DNA of 64,000 bases, from the NCBI GenBank assembly GCA_023896275.1, contig MLDA01000018.1:1-64000 (forward strand), given 5' to 3'. This DNA comes from Kocuria rosea subsp. polaris. Lineage in GTDB: Bacteria > Actinomycetota > Actinomycetes > Actinomycetales > Micrococcaceae. The position numbers were made by a program, and so were the translations under genes. The notes beneath the pieces were generated by a model, which saw only the letters and a program-made list of their open reading frames with translations, ran no database searches and was not told the DNA's origin. Of this stretch, positions 17,568-26,944 are shown piece by piece; the stretch's first letter is position 1, and the number at the start of each line of letters is the position of its first letter.

Positions 17568-17589
17568 AACTGATACGTAACTGATACGT
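17568..17589 (+). repeat. Tandem 11-bp direct repeat
   Basis: AACTGATACGT occurs twice back to back, between the mycoredoxin and mycothiol dehydrogenase genes. Period 11 would put both copies on the same DNA face. It could be an operator; function unknown. Confidence 0.8.
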
Positions 17590-17602
17590 CACAGGTCGAA
17601 CT

Positions 17603-17639
17603 TCACGCGCGCACCGCTCGATCGGGAGCGTGCACGCGT
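17603..17639 (+). terminator. Candidate terminator of the mycoredoxin gene
   Basis: Imperfect GC-rich hairpin (CACGCGCGCAC... against ...GTGCACGCGTG with one mismatch and a bulge), about 50 bases past the mycoredoxin stop. No T-run. Confidence 0.4.
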
Positions 17640-17708
17640 GGTTTGATGAAGGGGTCGCCCGGAGATCGGGCGGCCCCGAAACGTTTAGTGCCGAAACCAG
17701 GAGGCATC

Positions 17709-18812
17709 ATGCCCCAGACCGTTCAGGGCGTCGTCGTCAAGGCGAAGGACGCCCCCGCAACCATCGAGTCGATCGTCATCCCCGATCCCGGACCCGGCGA
17801 GGCGGTGGTAGACATCCTCACGTGCGGCGTCTGCCACACGGATCTCCACTACAAGCTGGGTGGTATCGGGGACGAGTTCCCGTACCTTCTCGGCCACGAG
17901 GCGACCGGCGTCGTCTCTCAGATCGGAGAGGGCGTAGACGATGTCGCCGTCGGCGACCGTGTCATCCTTAACTGGCGTGCGGTCTGCGGCCAGTGCCGCG
18001 CGTGCGCCAAGGGGCAGCCGCAGTACTGCTTCGACACCCACAACGCCACGCAGAAGATGACCCTGGAGGACGGCACGGAGCTCTCCCCCGCGCTGGGCAT
18101 CGGCGCGTTCGCCGAGAAGACGCTCGTCGCCGCCGGTCAGTGCACCAAGGTGGACGACGACGTCGACCCGGCCGCCGTCGGCCTGCTGGGCTGCGGCGTC
18201 ATGGCGGGCATCGGCGCAGCGATCAACACGGGTGAGGTCAAGCGAGGCGAATCCGTGGCTGTCATCGGCTGCGGCGGCGTTGGCATCGCGGCGGTCGCGG
18301 GTGCGGCGCTGGCTGGGGCGACGACGATCATCGCCGTCGACATCGATCCTGAGAAAATCGAGATGGCGAAGAAGCTGGGTGCGACCCACGGCGTGAACTC
18401 CCGCGAGCAGGACCCCGTTGAGGCGATCCGCGAGCTCACCGGTGGCAACGGCGCCGACGTCGTCATCGAGGCCGTCGGCCGCCCGGAGACCTACGAGCAG
18501 GCGTTCTACGCGCGTGACCTCGCCGGCCGTGTGGTGCTCGTCGGCGTCCCGACCCCCGACATGAAGATCGAGCTGCCTTTGCTCGACGTCTTCGGCCGCG
18601 GTGGCTCGCTGAAGTCCTCCTGGTACGGCGACTGCCTGCCCAGCCGCGACTTCCCGATGCTGGTCGAGCAGTACAAGCTGGGCCGGCTCGATTTGGACGC
18701 CTTCGTGACCGAACGCATCGAGCTCGGCGACGTTGAGGCGGCGTTCGAGAAGATGCACGGCGGCAAGGTGCTGCGCTCCGTCGTCGAACTCCCCGCCAGC
18801 CAGGAGGTCTAG
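17709..18812 (+). CDS. S-(hydroxymethyl)mycothiol dehydrogenase MscR
   Basis: Zinc-dependent NAD alcohol dehydrogenase that oxidises the formaldehyde-mycothiol adduct to S-formylmycothiol; related enzymes also act on S-nitrosomycothiol. The 367-residue product carries catalytic zinc ligands in [10 protein letters not shown] (Cys42) and GHEATG (His63), structural zinc cysteines 93, 96, 99 and 107 in [15 protein letters not shown], and the NAD-binding GCGGVG in [16 protein letters not shown]. It starts at ATG 17709 behind a strong AGGAGG. The next gene starts two bases after its stop codon and encodes a hydrolase that may complete the pathway. Confidence 0.93.
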   Translation: MPQTVQGVVVKAKDAPATIESIVIPDPGPGEAVVDILTCGVCHTDLHYKLGGIGDEFPYLLGHEATGVVSQIGEGVDDVAVGDRVILNWRAVCGQCRACAKGQPQYCFDTHNATQKMTLEDGTELSPALGIGAFAEKTLVAAGQCTKVDDDVDPAAVGLLGCGVMAGIGAAINTGEVKRGESVAVIGCGGVGIAAVAGAALAGATTIIAVDIDPEKIEMAKKLGATHGVNSREQDPVEAIRELTGGNGADVVIEAVGRPETYEQAFYARDLAGRVVLVGVPTPDMKIELPLLDVFGRGGSLKSSWYGDCLPSRDFPMLVEQYKLGRLDLDAFVTERIELGDVEAAFEKMHGGKVLRSVVELPASQEV

Positions 18813-18814
18813 CC

Positions 18815-19444
18815 ATGGGCGCACACATCGAGAACCTCGTCACCTCCGGCACGTTCAGCCTCGACGGCGGGACGTGGGACGTGGACAACAACGTCTGGAT
18901 CGTCGGCGACGACTCCGAGGTCATCGTGATCGACCCGGCCCACGACGTCGACGCTATCGCCGCAGCCGTGGGTGAGCGGACCGTGCGCGCGGTGCTGCTG
19001 ACGCACGGGCACGACGACCACATCCGCTACGCGCGCGATGCAGCGGACAGGTTGGGTGCCGAGATCTGGATGAACCCGGCTGACCAGATGCTGTGGGAGG
19101 CCGTCTATCCGGGCACGTCTCCCGAGCACGAGATCGCCGACGGCGACCTCTTCACGATCGCTGGCACCGACCTGGTCGCCGTGCACACGCCGGGCCACTC
19201 CCCCGGTTCCACGTGCTTCTACGCTGCGGGCCTGGGAACGCTCTTTTCCGGCGACACGCTCTTCAACGGTGGACCCGGTGCGACAGGTCGCTCTTACAGC
19301 GACTTCGACACGATTGTCGAGTCGATCCGGACGAAGCTACTCGTGCTGCCCGCTGACACGGTGGTGCGGACGGGCCACGGCGATTCGACGCGCATCGGTG
19401 ACGAGTCCCCGAACGTGCAAGAGTGGATCGACCGGGGCCACTGA
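18815..19444 (+). CDS. Metallo-beta-lactamase-fold hydrolase paired with MscR
   Basis: Metallo-hydrolase of 209 residues. Metal-binding motif LLTHGHDDH (His64, His66, Asp68, His69), then VHTPGHSPGSTC, LFSGDTLFNGG and VVRTGHGDST. Its tight coupling to mscR (two-base gap) suggests that it hydrolyses S-formylmycothiol to formate and mycothiol, the step that follows the dehydrogenase. That role is inference from context; the family also contains glyoxalase II-type thioesterases, which fits. Its stop overlaps the start of the next small gene. Confidence 0.88.
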   Translation: MGAHIENLVTSGTFSLDGGTWDVDNNVWIVGDDSEVIVIDPAHDVDAIAAAVGERTVRAVLLTHGHDDHIRYARDAADRLGAEIWMNPADQMLWEAVYPGTSPEHEIADGDLFTIAGTDLVAVHTPGHSPGSTCFYAAGLGTLFSGDTLFNGGPGATGRSYSDFDTIVESIRTKLLVLPADTVVRTGHGDSTRIGDESPNVQEWIDRGH

Positions 19445-19725
19445 TGGTTGACCGTACAGTTCCTTCAGGGGCGAAACGACTGCTGGTGACGGCCTCGATC
19501 GCGATCGCGATTGGAGTGTTGGTCCTGGCTGCGGCGGCCGTATCCACCGCATCGACGAGTTTCGGCTGGTTCGCCTACGCGCCGTTGTCGGAATCGGGGT
19601 ACCTGCCCGATGTGGTCCTGGTCAGCCGAACGACGATCCTGCTGGAGGTCGTCGGGCTGATCTGCCTGCTCGTCGGCGCTTTCACCCTGGGACTGTGGCG
19701 GGGCCGGCGGGCCGTGGGCAGGTAG
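19444..19725 (+). CDS. Small membrane protein of unknown function
   Basis: 93 residues starting MVDRTVPSGAKR. Two hydrophobic segments are evident: LLVTASIAIAIGVLVLAAAAV and ILLEVVGLICLLVGAFTLGL, with a short polar loop and a basic tail (WRGRRAVGR). There is no recognised domain. The ATG overlaps the stop codon of the metallo-beta-lactamase gene (TGATG), so it is probably translated with the mscR pair, but a role in that pathway is unproven. Confidence 0.6.
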   Translation: MVDRTVPSGAKRLLVTASIAIAIGVLVLAAAAVSTASTSFGWFAYAPLSESGYLPDVVLVSRTTILLEVVGLICLLVGAFTLGLWRGRRAVGR

Positions 19726-19739
19726 ATCCGAGGCTCGGG

Positions 19740-20471
19740 TCAAGCAAGGTCTGCGTGCTCGGCGTAGGCCGTGAGCAAGGCGTCCTCGACGCCGGCCACG
19801 GTCGCGCCGGGCACGAGGTCGTTAACGGCCCCGGCGGTGCTGGGATCGAACGGCAGATCCAGCGCGTCGTACACGTCCGTCAGGACGGTGCGCAGGGGTG
19901 CGGAGTCCTCAACGACGAAGACGGAGGCGAAGAGCCAAGCGCCGGCGACGACTCGCTGCGCCGTGCCGACGAGCTTTACCAGATGCCGGACGCTGGCACC
20001 GGCACCCGGGACACCGTGCACGCTGAATTCGCCCGGGCAGTACTCGCCGGGGATCTCGCCGACGCGGGCATCGACGCCGAGTGTGCCCAGCGCCCGGGCG
20101 TAGAGCTCGCCGAGGGCCCGGAAACGGCCCTGGTGCCCGAGCATGGCCTCACCGTCGGGCTCAACGTGGTCCACGATCAGCGTGCCCTGGTGGTAGGCAG
20201 CAGCCCGGCCTCCGGCCTTGCGCACGAGCGGCGCGAACCCCGCATCCGCTGCGAGGCGGGTAGCGTCGTCGTACCCGGGCAGGCGCGTGTCCCGCTGGCC
20301 GAAGGCCAGCGTCGGTGCCGGCCGGTAGAGCCGGAGGGTCGGCCCGGCGTCCCCGGAACGGACCGCGTGCAAGAGGTCGACGCCGGCAGCGAGATCGCGG
20401 GCGGGATCGACCGAGGCCGATTCGCGGATCACGGTGAGCGGGCCCACGGCGGCCGAATTCCATGCAGTCAT
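19740..20471 (-). CDS. Lipoate--protein ligase family protein
   Basis: Predicted biotin/lipoate-transferase fold, 243 residues. The motif VRKAGGRAAAYHQGTLIVDH matches the RRxSGGGAVxHDxGxLN-type nucleotide/lipoyl-AMP loop of LplA, and HLVKLVGTAQRVV contains the expected catalytic lysine and conserved GTAQR block. It may attach lipoate or octanoate to E2 or glycine cleavage H proteins, but some actinobacterial members have no confirmed substrate. The start is ATG 20471 (MTAWNSAAV); the frame is open upstream across the divergent gene. A plus-strand gene begins 16 bases away in the opposite direction. Confidence 0.82.
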   Translation of the reverse strand: MTAWNSAAVGPLTVIRESASVDPARDLAAGVDLLHAVRSGDAGPTLRLYRPAPTLAFGQRDTRLPGYDDATRLAADAGFAPLVRKAGGRAAAYHQGTLIVDHVEPDGEAMLGHQGRFRALGELYARALGTLGVDARVGEIPGEYCPGEFSVHGVPGAGASVRHLVKLVGTAQRVVAGAWLFASVFVVEDSAPLRTVLTDVYDALDLPFDPSTAGAVNDLVPGATVAGVEDALLTAYAEHADLA

Positions 20472-20486
20472 GCCGTTGATTCTAGG

Positions 20487-21095
20487 ATGGACTCCGTGCA
20501 TTCGTCGTCTCAGACCCTCATCCTCCTCGGTGGCGCCTCGGGCGCCGGCAAGTCCTACCTTGCCGCGCGCTTTGGCGACCCCCACCTCGTGCTCGACAAC
20601 TTCTACCGTGAGATTTCGGAGCACGTGCCCGGGCGCCCGCTGCCGGAGACGCCCTACGGGGAAGTCGACTGGGACCACCCCGGAACCTGGAATGTGCAGG
20701 CGGCCGTCGATGCCGTGATCGAGCTGCTCGAGACCGGGCAGACGCGGGTGCCGAACTACTCGATCTCCACCTCGAGCTATGCCGGGCACTCCCTCGTGAG
20801 CCTTGACCGCGGGCCGGTCATCGCCGAGGGGATCTTCGGCGAACTGATCCTCGAACCGCTGCGCCGCCAGCAGGTCCCGGTGCAGGCGATCTTCATCGAC
20901 ACCCCTCCCCTCGCGACGGCGCTGCGCAGGTTCGCACGCGACGTCGCCGAACGGCGCAAGCCGATCCCGTTCCTGGTCCGCCGTGGCTGGGCGCTGTTCA
21001 AGGCGGAAGGCGAGCTGCGCCGTCGTTATCTCGAGGCCGGGTTCGTGCCGATGCGCAAGCCGGCTGTGAAGAAGATGCTGGCCGGGCTCGGATAG
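20487..21095 (+). CDS. P-loop kinase, uridine-kinase-like
   Basis: Predicted nucleoside or small-molecule kinase of 202 residues. Walker A motif LILLGGASGAGKSYLA lies near residue 12-27, then LVLDNFYREISEHV (Asp of the kinase lid region), DWDHPGTWNVQAAVD and IAEGIFGELIL. The order resembles uridine kinase/phosphoribulokinase proteins, but the substrate is uncertain. Two starts are possible: ATG 20487 with no clear ribosome site, or GTG 20496 with AGGA eight bases upstream; the second is a real alternative. It is convergent with the thioesterase gene. Confidence 0.8.
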   Translation: MDSVHSSSQTLILLGGASGAGKSYLAARFGDPHLVLDNFYREISEHVPGRPLPETPYGEVDWDHPGTWNVQAAVDAVIELLETGQTRVPNYSISTSSYAGHSLVSLDRGPVIAEGIFGELILEPLRRQQVPVQAIFIDTPPLATALRRFARDVAERRKPIPFLVRRGWALFKAEGELRRRYLEAGFVPMRKPAVKKMLAGLG

Positions 21096-21098
21096 CCG

Positions 21099-21950
21099 TT
21101 ATCCGGCGGTGCCCGCAGGTAGCGGTCGGACCGTGAGGATCTGCTCGCTCCGGCCGAAGGGCCCGCTCACGTCGTGCAGGACGGCGGAGGTGAGCCCGAT
21201 GCCGTCTTCGCCGTAGGTCTGCTGAGCCTCGAGTCCGAGCCACTCGCCGACCGGTGCGCGGTGCATGTGGATCTGCAGGTCGAGGTTCGGGAACATCCAC
21301 GAGCCGGGGCCCGGGGCCACGCGCGGGGCAACCCCGTTGGCCGTATCTACCATGCCGAGCAGGCGCACCAGCGCGCTGGTCGACCCCGAGGAGGCCATGT
21401 CGAATCCGTTGCGCAGCCACACGGTGCCGCGGCCCGCGCGGTAGCCGTCCGCGACGCGGAAGTCGATGCCCTGGATGTAGCCGCCGGGCCACGGCGACAT
21501 CCCGGTCCACTCGGGCAGGTCCTCCGGGTGCGCAACAGCGGCGTCCTCGATCGCGTGCACCGCGGAGCTGTCACCGGTCTTCAGGCGCCAGGCACGGGCG
21601 ACGATCGATGTCCGCCCGTGGGCGATCATCTCGGCCTCGATGAGTTCGATGGTGCGCCCGGGGCGGATCATGCGCGTCTCGATGTGGAACTCGCCGCCGT
21701 GGATGATGCCGTGGATATCGAGGCTGACGCGGGCCATGCGCATGTCCTCGCGGGGCTGGAACTTCTCCAGCTCGTGCACGATGATGCCGGTGGCCGGCGC
21801 CATGTGCTGCTCGTGCGGGTTCCAAGCGCCCTGGGCGTGAACTGTTGAGCGGTAGCGCCCCTCGCCCAGGTCTTCGTAAAAGAAGTCCCCGGCGGCGAGC
21901 TCCGGGAGCTTCGACTCGGCGGCGGACGCGTGTGTTGGTGCCTTGGACAT
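21099..21950 (-). CDS. Acyl-CoA thioesterase, TesB-like double hot-dog protein
   Basis: Predicted thioesterase of 283 residues with two hot-dog folds. The first half has a hot-dog-like block (HMAPATGIIVHELEKFQPR; SLDIHGIIHGGEFHIETRMI) and the second half a matching one ending WLGLEAQQTYGEDGIGLTSA, DVSGPFGRSEQILTVRP. The C-terminal half's conserved pattern of aromatic, Asp-Gln-like and small residues resembles TesB/4HBT_3 proteins. The acyl substrate is unknown. It stands alone between two unrelated genes. Confidence 0.78.
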   Translation of the reverse strand: MSKAPTHASAAESKLPELAAGDFFYEDLGEGRYRSTVHAQGAWNPHEQHMAPATGIIVHELEKFQPREDMRMARVSLDIHGIIHGGEFHIETRMIRPGRTIELIEAEMIAHGRTSIVARAWRLKTGDSSAVHAIEDAAVAHPEDLPEWTGMSPWPGGYIQGIDFRVADGYRAGRGTVWLRNGFDMASSGSTSALVRLLGMVDTANGVAPRVAPGPGSWMFPNLDLQIHMHRAPVGEWLGLEAQQTYGEDGIGLTSAVLHDVSGPFGRSEQILTVRPLPAGTAG

Positions 21951-22079
21951 CGGCTACTCCTCCGTGGTGACAGGCGTCGGCAGCGACGCGGTCCCAGCCT
22001 AGTGAAGAATCTGTTCCAGGTGTTAATGATCCCTAACCACTGTGCCGGGGTTGGTGTGGTGCGACGATAGGCTTCCGAG

Positions 22080-22520
22080 ATGCAGACCAGCCGCTTGCCC
22101 GCCCCCACCCGCCGGCGCCGCCTGGCCCTGGCGGTGGCCGGGCTGGGCGTGGTCCCGGCGGGCCTGGCCTCCCGTTTCCTATTCGACGGCGTGATCGGCG
22201 ACGCCGCCGGGGGCGTGCTCTACGCTGTCCTGATCTACCTGCTGGTAGCCTTCGTCGTACCCACCTGGCGACCGCTGCGCGTTGGTGCGATCGCAGCGGT
22301 TCTCTGCTTCGCCGTCGAGCTGTTCCAGCTGACGCCGGTGCCGACGAGTCTGGCCGCCGTCTTCCCGCCCATCGCGCTGGTGCTGGGCACGACCTTCGTA
22401 GCCGCGGACCTGCCGGCCTACGCCGCCGGCGCGGCGGCCGCGGCAGCGGTGGATGCACTCATGATTCAGTCGTTCACCCGGCGCCGGGCCGGGCGTCCCG
22501 GCGGCTTGCCAGCTAGATAG
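22080..22520 (+). CDS. DUF2809 family membrane protein
   Basis: 146-residue membrane protein of unknown function. Four hydrophobic helices (ALAVAGLGVVPAGLA; GVLYAVLIYLLVAFVVP; AAVLCFAVELFQL; IALVLGTTFVAADLPAYAAG) match the DUF2809 pattern, including the conserved FAVELFQL helix. The N-terminus is basic (PTRRRRLAL) and the C-terminus ends in a basic tail. It is followed by a strong hairpin shared with the convergent nrdF gene. Confidence 0.8.
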   Translation: MQTSRLPAPTRRRRLALAVAGLGVVPAGLASRFLFDGVIGDAAGGVLYAVLIYLLVAFVVPTWRPLRVGAIAAVLCFAVELFQLTPVPTSLAAVFPPIALVLGTTFVAADLPAYAAGAAAAAAVDALMIQSFTRRRAGRPGGLPAR

Positions 22521-22548
22521 CGCATCCGGTGTGGCTCCGGACGCAGTT

Positions 22549-22581
22549 GGGCCCCGGTCGCGGGATTCGCGACCGGGGCCC
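22549..22581. terminator. Strong bidirectional hairpin between DUF2809 gene and nrdF
   Basis: Perfect 13-bp inverted repeat (22549-22561 with 22569-22581, 7-base loop), all GC-rich. There is no T-run on either strand. It separates two convergent genes. Confidence 0.7.
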
Positions 22582-22596
22582 AGCGTTGGTTCGGGA

Positions 22597-23589
<993 letters not shown>

Positions 23590-23613
23590 TCACGAGTTCG
23601 CGGTTGAATCAAG

Positions 23614-23647
23614 CGTACGACGGCGGGCGCGGGCCCGCCGTCGTACG
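23614..23647 (-). terminator. Hairpin between nrdE and nrdF
   Basis: A 14-bp perfect inverted repeat (CGTACGACGGCGGG / CCCGCCGTCGTACG) in the nrdE-nrdF gap, both genes being on the minus strand. No T-run follows. It could attenuate nrdF or protect nrdE mRNA; see findings. Confidence 0.6.
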
Positions 23648-23663
23648 GTTCAGTTGTGGGTCG

Positions 23664-25805
23664 TTACAGCATGCACGAGACGCAGCCCTCGACCTCTGTG
23701 CCCTCGAGGGCCAGCTGGCGCAGGCGGATGTAGTAGAGCGTCTTGATGCCCTTGCGCCACGCGTAGATCTGAGCCTTGTTGATCTCGCGGGTCGTGGCCG
23801 TGTCCTTGAAGAAGAGCGTCAGGGACAGGCCCTGGTCGACGTGCTGCGTCGCCGCGGCGTAGGTGTCGATGATCTTCTCGTAGCCGATCTCGTACGCGTC
23901 CGCGTAGTACTCGAGGTTGTCGTTGTCCAAGTACGGGGCCGGGTAGTAAACGCGGCCGAGCTTGCCTTCCTTGCGGATCTCGATCTTCGACGCGACCGGG
24001 TGGATCGACGAGGTCGAGTTATTGATGTAGGAGATCGAGCCGGTCGGCGGTACGGCCTGGAGGTTCTGGTTGTAGATCCCGTGCTCCATGACGGAGGCCT
24101 TCAGCGCGCGCCAATCGTCCTGCGTGGGGATGTGCGTGTTCGCGAAGAGCTCGCGCACCCGTTCGGTCTGCGGTGCCCACTCGGCGTCCGTGTACTTGTC
24201 GAAGAATTCGCCGGTGGCGTACTTGGAGTCCTCGAACCCGCCGAACGTCTCGCCCTTCTCCATCGCGAGGAGGTTCGAAGCGCGCAGCGCGTGGTAGAGC
24301 ACCGTGTAGAAGTAGACGTTGGTGAAGTCCAGGCCCTCTTCGGAACCATAGTGGACACGCTCGCGGGCGAGGTAGCCGTGCAGGTTCATCTGCCCCAGGC
24401 CGATGGCGTGGGACTGCTGGTTGCCCTCTGCGATCGACGGCACCGAGGAGATGTAGGACATGTCGGAAACGGCGGTGAGCGCGCGGATGGCGGTCTCCAC
24501 CGAGGCGCCCAGGTCCGGCGAATCCATCGTCTTGGCGATGTTCATCGAGCCCAGGTTGCAGGAGATGTCCTTGCCGACGACCTCGTATCCCAGGTCGTCC
24601 GAGTACACGGACGCCGAGGAGACCTGCAGGATCTCGGAGCAGAGGTTGCTCATCGTGATCTTGCCCTTGATCGGGTTCGCCCGGTTCACCGTGTCCTCGA
24701 ACATGACGTACGGGTAGCCCGACTCGAACTGGATCTCCGCGAGGGTCTGGAAGAACTCGCGGGCGTTGATCTTGGTCTTCGTGATCCGCTGGTCGTCGAC
24801 CATCTCGTAGTACTTCTCGGTTACCGAGATCTCCGAGAACGGCTGGCCGTAGACGCGCTCCACGTCGTACGGCGAGAAGAGGTACATGTCCTCGTTCTTC
24901 TTCGCCAGCTCGAACGTGATGTCGGGGATGACGACGCCGAGGGAGAGGGTCTTGATGCGGATCTTCTCGTCGGCGTTCTCGCGCTTCGTGTCGAGGAAGC
25001 GGTGGATGTCCGGGTGGTGGGCGTGCAGGTACACAGCGCCGGCACCCTGGCGCGCGCCGAGCTGGTTGGCGTAGGAGAAGGAGTCCTCGAGGAGCTTCAT
25101 CACGGGGATGACGCCCGAGGACTGGTTCTCGATCTGCTTGATGGGCGCGCCGTGCTCGCGGATGTTCGTCAGCGACAGGGCCACACCGCCGCCGCGCTTC
25201 GAGAGCTGCAGGGCGGAGTTGATGCCACGGGCGATGGACTCCATGTTGTCTTCGATGCGCAGCAGGAAGCAGGAGACGAGCTCGCCGCGCTGGGCCTTGC
25301 CGGCGTTCAGGAAGGTCGGGGTGGCGGGCTGGAAGCGGCCGTCGATGATCTCCTCGACGAGCTGCGCGGCCAGTTCCTCGTCGCCGCGGGCCAGGTGCAG
25401 GGCGACCATGCAGACGCGGTCCTCGTAGCGTTCGAGGTAGCGCTTGCCGTCGAAGGTCTTCAGCGTGTAGCTCGTGTAGAACTTGAACGCGCCGAGGAAC
25501 GTCTCGAAGCGGAACTTCTTGTTGTAGGCCCGCTTGTAGAGGCCCCGGATGAAGTTCATCGAGTACTGGTCGAGCGTCTCGCGCTCGTAGTACTCGTTCT
25601 TGATCAGGTACTCGAGCTTCTCATCGAGGTCGTGGAAGAAGACGGTGTTGTTGTTGACGTGCTGCAGGAAGTACTGCCGCGCGGCGGCGCGGTCGGCGCC
25701 GAACTGGATCTTTCCCTCGGCGTCGTAGAGGTTCAGCATGGCGTTGAGCTCGTGGTATCCGAGCCCCTGCCACGCTGCCGGTAGTTCCTTGCCGTCCTGG
25801 TTCAC
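23664..25805 (-). CDS. Class Ib ribonucleoside-diphosphate reductase large subunit NrdE
   Basis: Catalytic subunit that reduces ribonucleoside diphosphates to deoxyribonucleotides. The 713-residue protein has the NrdE N-terminus ([20 protein letters not shown]), the active-site Cys in [11 protein letters not shown], glycyl/finger-loop region and the C-terminal redox pair EGCVSCML that NrdH reduces. The start chosen is GTG at 25805, which overlaps the nrdI stop (GTGA) behind GGAG; a TTG at 25832 is in frame but poorly placed. Downstream nrdF follows after a hairpin. Confidence 0.96.
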   Translation of the reverse strand: MNQDGKELPAAWQGLGYHELNAMLNLYDAEGKIQFGADRAAARQYFLQHVNNNTVFFHDLDEKLEYLIKNEYYERETLDQYSMNFIRGLYKRAYNKKFRFETFLGAFKFYTSYTLKTFDGKRYLERYEDRVCMVALHLARGDEELAAQLVEEIIDGRFQPATPTFLNAGKAQRGELVSCFLLRIEDNMESIARGINSALQLSKRGGGVALSLTNIREHGAPIKQIENQSSGVIPVMKLLEDSFSYANQLGARQGAGAVYLHAHHPDIHRFLDTKRENADEKIRIKTLSLGVVIPDITFELAKKNEDMYLFSPYDVERVYGQPFSEISVTEKYYEMVDDQRITKTKINAREFFQTLAEIQFESGYPYVMFEDTVNRANPIKGKITMSNLCSEILQVSSASVYSDDLGYEVVGKDISCNLGSMNIAKTMDSPDLGASVETAIRALTAVSDMSYISSVPSIAEGNQQSHAIGLGQMNLHGYLARERVHYGSEEGLDFTNVYFYTVLYHALRASNLLAMEKGETFGGFEDSKYATGEFFDKYTDAEWAPQTERVRELFANTHIPTQDDWRALKASVMEHGIYNQNLQAVPPTGSISYINNSTSSIHPVASKIEIRKEGKLGRVYYPAPYLDNDNLEYYADAYEIGYEKIIDTYAAATQHVDQGLSLTLFFKDTATTREINKAQIYAWRKGIKTLYYIRLRQLALEGTEVEGCVSCML

Positions 25806-26242
25806 GGTCGGCTCCGCGACTGATGTTTCCAAAACTCTTCCAATCCTTGACGTACGTTGGCCACGTCATCCGGCGTGCCCATGAGTTCGAAGCGGTACAG
25901 CAGCGGCACGTCGCATTTCGCGGAAATCTTGCGCGCGGCGAGGCAGTAGGCTGTGCCGAAATTCGTATTGCCCGCGCCGATGACGCCGCGGAGGTTTGTG
26001 CGGTTCTGTTCCTGCTTCAGGAATCTGAGGACCTGGGGAGGGACTGAGTGCTGGCCCTCCTCTCCCCCGTAGGTCGGCAGGAGAAGAACGAATGGTTCTA
26101 GGGTGGTGAGCTCCGGATCCCGCGCATAGAGCGGGATCCGGGCCGTCTCGACCCCTAGCTTCTCCACGAACCGGGCGGTGTTGCCCGAGATCGAGGAGAA
26201 GTAGACGAGGCGGCTGGACGTCGTTGAGGCTGCGTCAGGCAA
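25802..26242 (-). CDS. NrdI, flavodoxin-like class Ib RNR activator
   Basis: FMN protein that supplies the oxidant needed to assemble the manganese tyrosyl cofactor of NrdF. The core has [19 protein letters not shown] (FMN phosphate loop), [18 protein letters not shown] and [18 protein letters not shown], all typical. Length is 146 residues if the TTG overlapping the nrdH stop is the start; there is no good ribosome-binding site before it, so the start is uncertain and translation may depend on coupling. Between nrdH and nrdE in the standard order. Confidence 0.9.
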   Translation of the reverse strand: MPDAASTTSSRLVYFSSISGNTARFVEKLGVETARIPLYARDPELTTLEPFVLLLPTYGGEEGQHSVPPQVLRFLKQEQNRTNLRGVIGAGNTNFGTAYCLAARKISAKCDVPLLYRFELMGTPDDVANVRQGLEEFWKHQSRSRP

Positions 26243-26480
26243 CGGAGGTGGCGACGGAAGCGGCCAGCTCCTCGATCTTGTCCGGGCGAAAGCCGGACCA
26301 GTGGTCGGCGTCGGTGACGACGACCGGGGCCTGCATGTGGCCCAGGGCGCGCACGCGCTCAAGGGCGTCGGCGTCCTGTGAGATGTCGACGCTCTGGTAG
26401 ACGACGCCCTTCTTGTCCAGTGCGCGGTAGGTGGCGTTGCACTGAACGCAAGCCGGCTTGGTGTATACCGTGACGGTCAT
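26235..26480 (-). CDS. NrdH glutaredoxin-like redoxin
   Basis: Electron donor for the class Ib reductase, reduced by thioredoxin reductase. The 81-residue product has the active site [14 protein letters not shown] (CVQC) and the NrdH-specific [13 protein letters not shown] near the C-terminus. It is the first gene of nrdHIEF; a pair of NrdR-like boxes lies about 130-170 bases upstream. Confidence 0.96.
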   Translation of the reverse strand: MTVTVYTKPACVQCNATYRALDKKGVVYQSVDISQDADALERVRALGHMQAPVVVTDADHWSGFRPDKIEELAASVATSVA

Positions 26481-26608
26481 GGCCTGATCCCCTCGTCCCT
26501 TAAATATCGTGATCTTCTTGGTCTGTCTGCGGCTGAAAGAGCTGCCGAAGCGTGCTGGATGCGCCCTGTCCCTCGGCGTCGTCCGCTGCTGTCCCGGTCG
26601 CGATATCG

Positions 26609-26624
26609 ATACTACATCTAGTGG
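26609..26624 (-). promoter_or_regulatory. NrdR box 1
   Basis: ATACTACATCTAGTGG matches the NrdR consensus ACACWATATATWGTGT at most positions. It is the box nearer nrdH; its centre is 32 bases from box 2, close to three helical turns, the usual spacing of paired NrdR boxes. Confidence 0.65.
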
Positions 26625-26640
26625 GCCGCACGATGATCGA

Positions 26641-26656
26641 CCCCAAGATCTTGTCT
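26641..26656 (-). promoter_or_regulatory. NrdR box 2
   Basis: CCCCAAGATCTTGTCT contains the symmetric CAAGATCTTG. It is a weaker match than box 1 on its own, but the spacing supports it. Confidence 0.5.
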
Positions 26657-26944
26657 TACAAGTATGTCATTACCCGCCGCCGTCGTCCACAGGCCGTGGG
26701 GATATCTTTAGGGTTTCTTGGCCCGGGATCATGCACTTGGGAGGTTTCTGTCCACACCCTGTGGAGGCCGAATTCACAACTCGAACTCGTGGCGTGTCGA
26801 CTCCGAATCGGCGTGTCGCCGGAACGCCCGCACCGGCCGCTCGAGTGGCCGGTGCCACCCGGTGCAGTGGTGCACCTCATCCATACCGCTGCACCGCGCG
26901 GCCCATCTTGCGCCGGCCCCGGCCGGTGGCGTAGGAACGAGGGC

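Larger units (their letters stand above)
26481..26944. other. Divergent regulatory region between nrdH and the metallo-beta-lactamase gene
   Basis: 464 bases without a gene. It holds two NrdR-like boxes, two near-matches to the DnaA box (26683-26691, TCGTCCACA; 26748-26756, CTGTCCACA) and scattered GC-rich segments. No terminator or small ORF with a recognisable product was seen. Confidence 0.6.

Noticed and set aside
19695-20486. Upstream extension of the kinase-like frame over the lipoate-ligase gene
   Set aside because: It runs antisense to a recognisable gene; the P-loop protein begins near 20487-20496.
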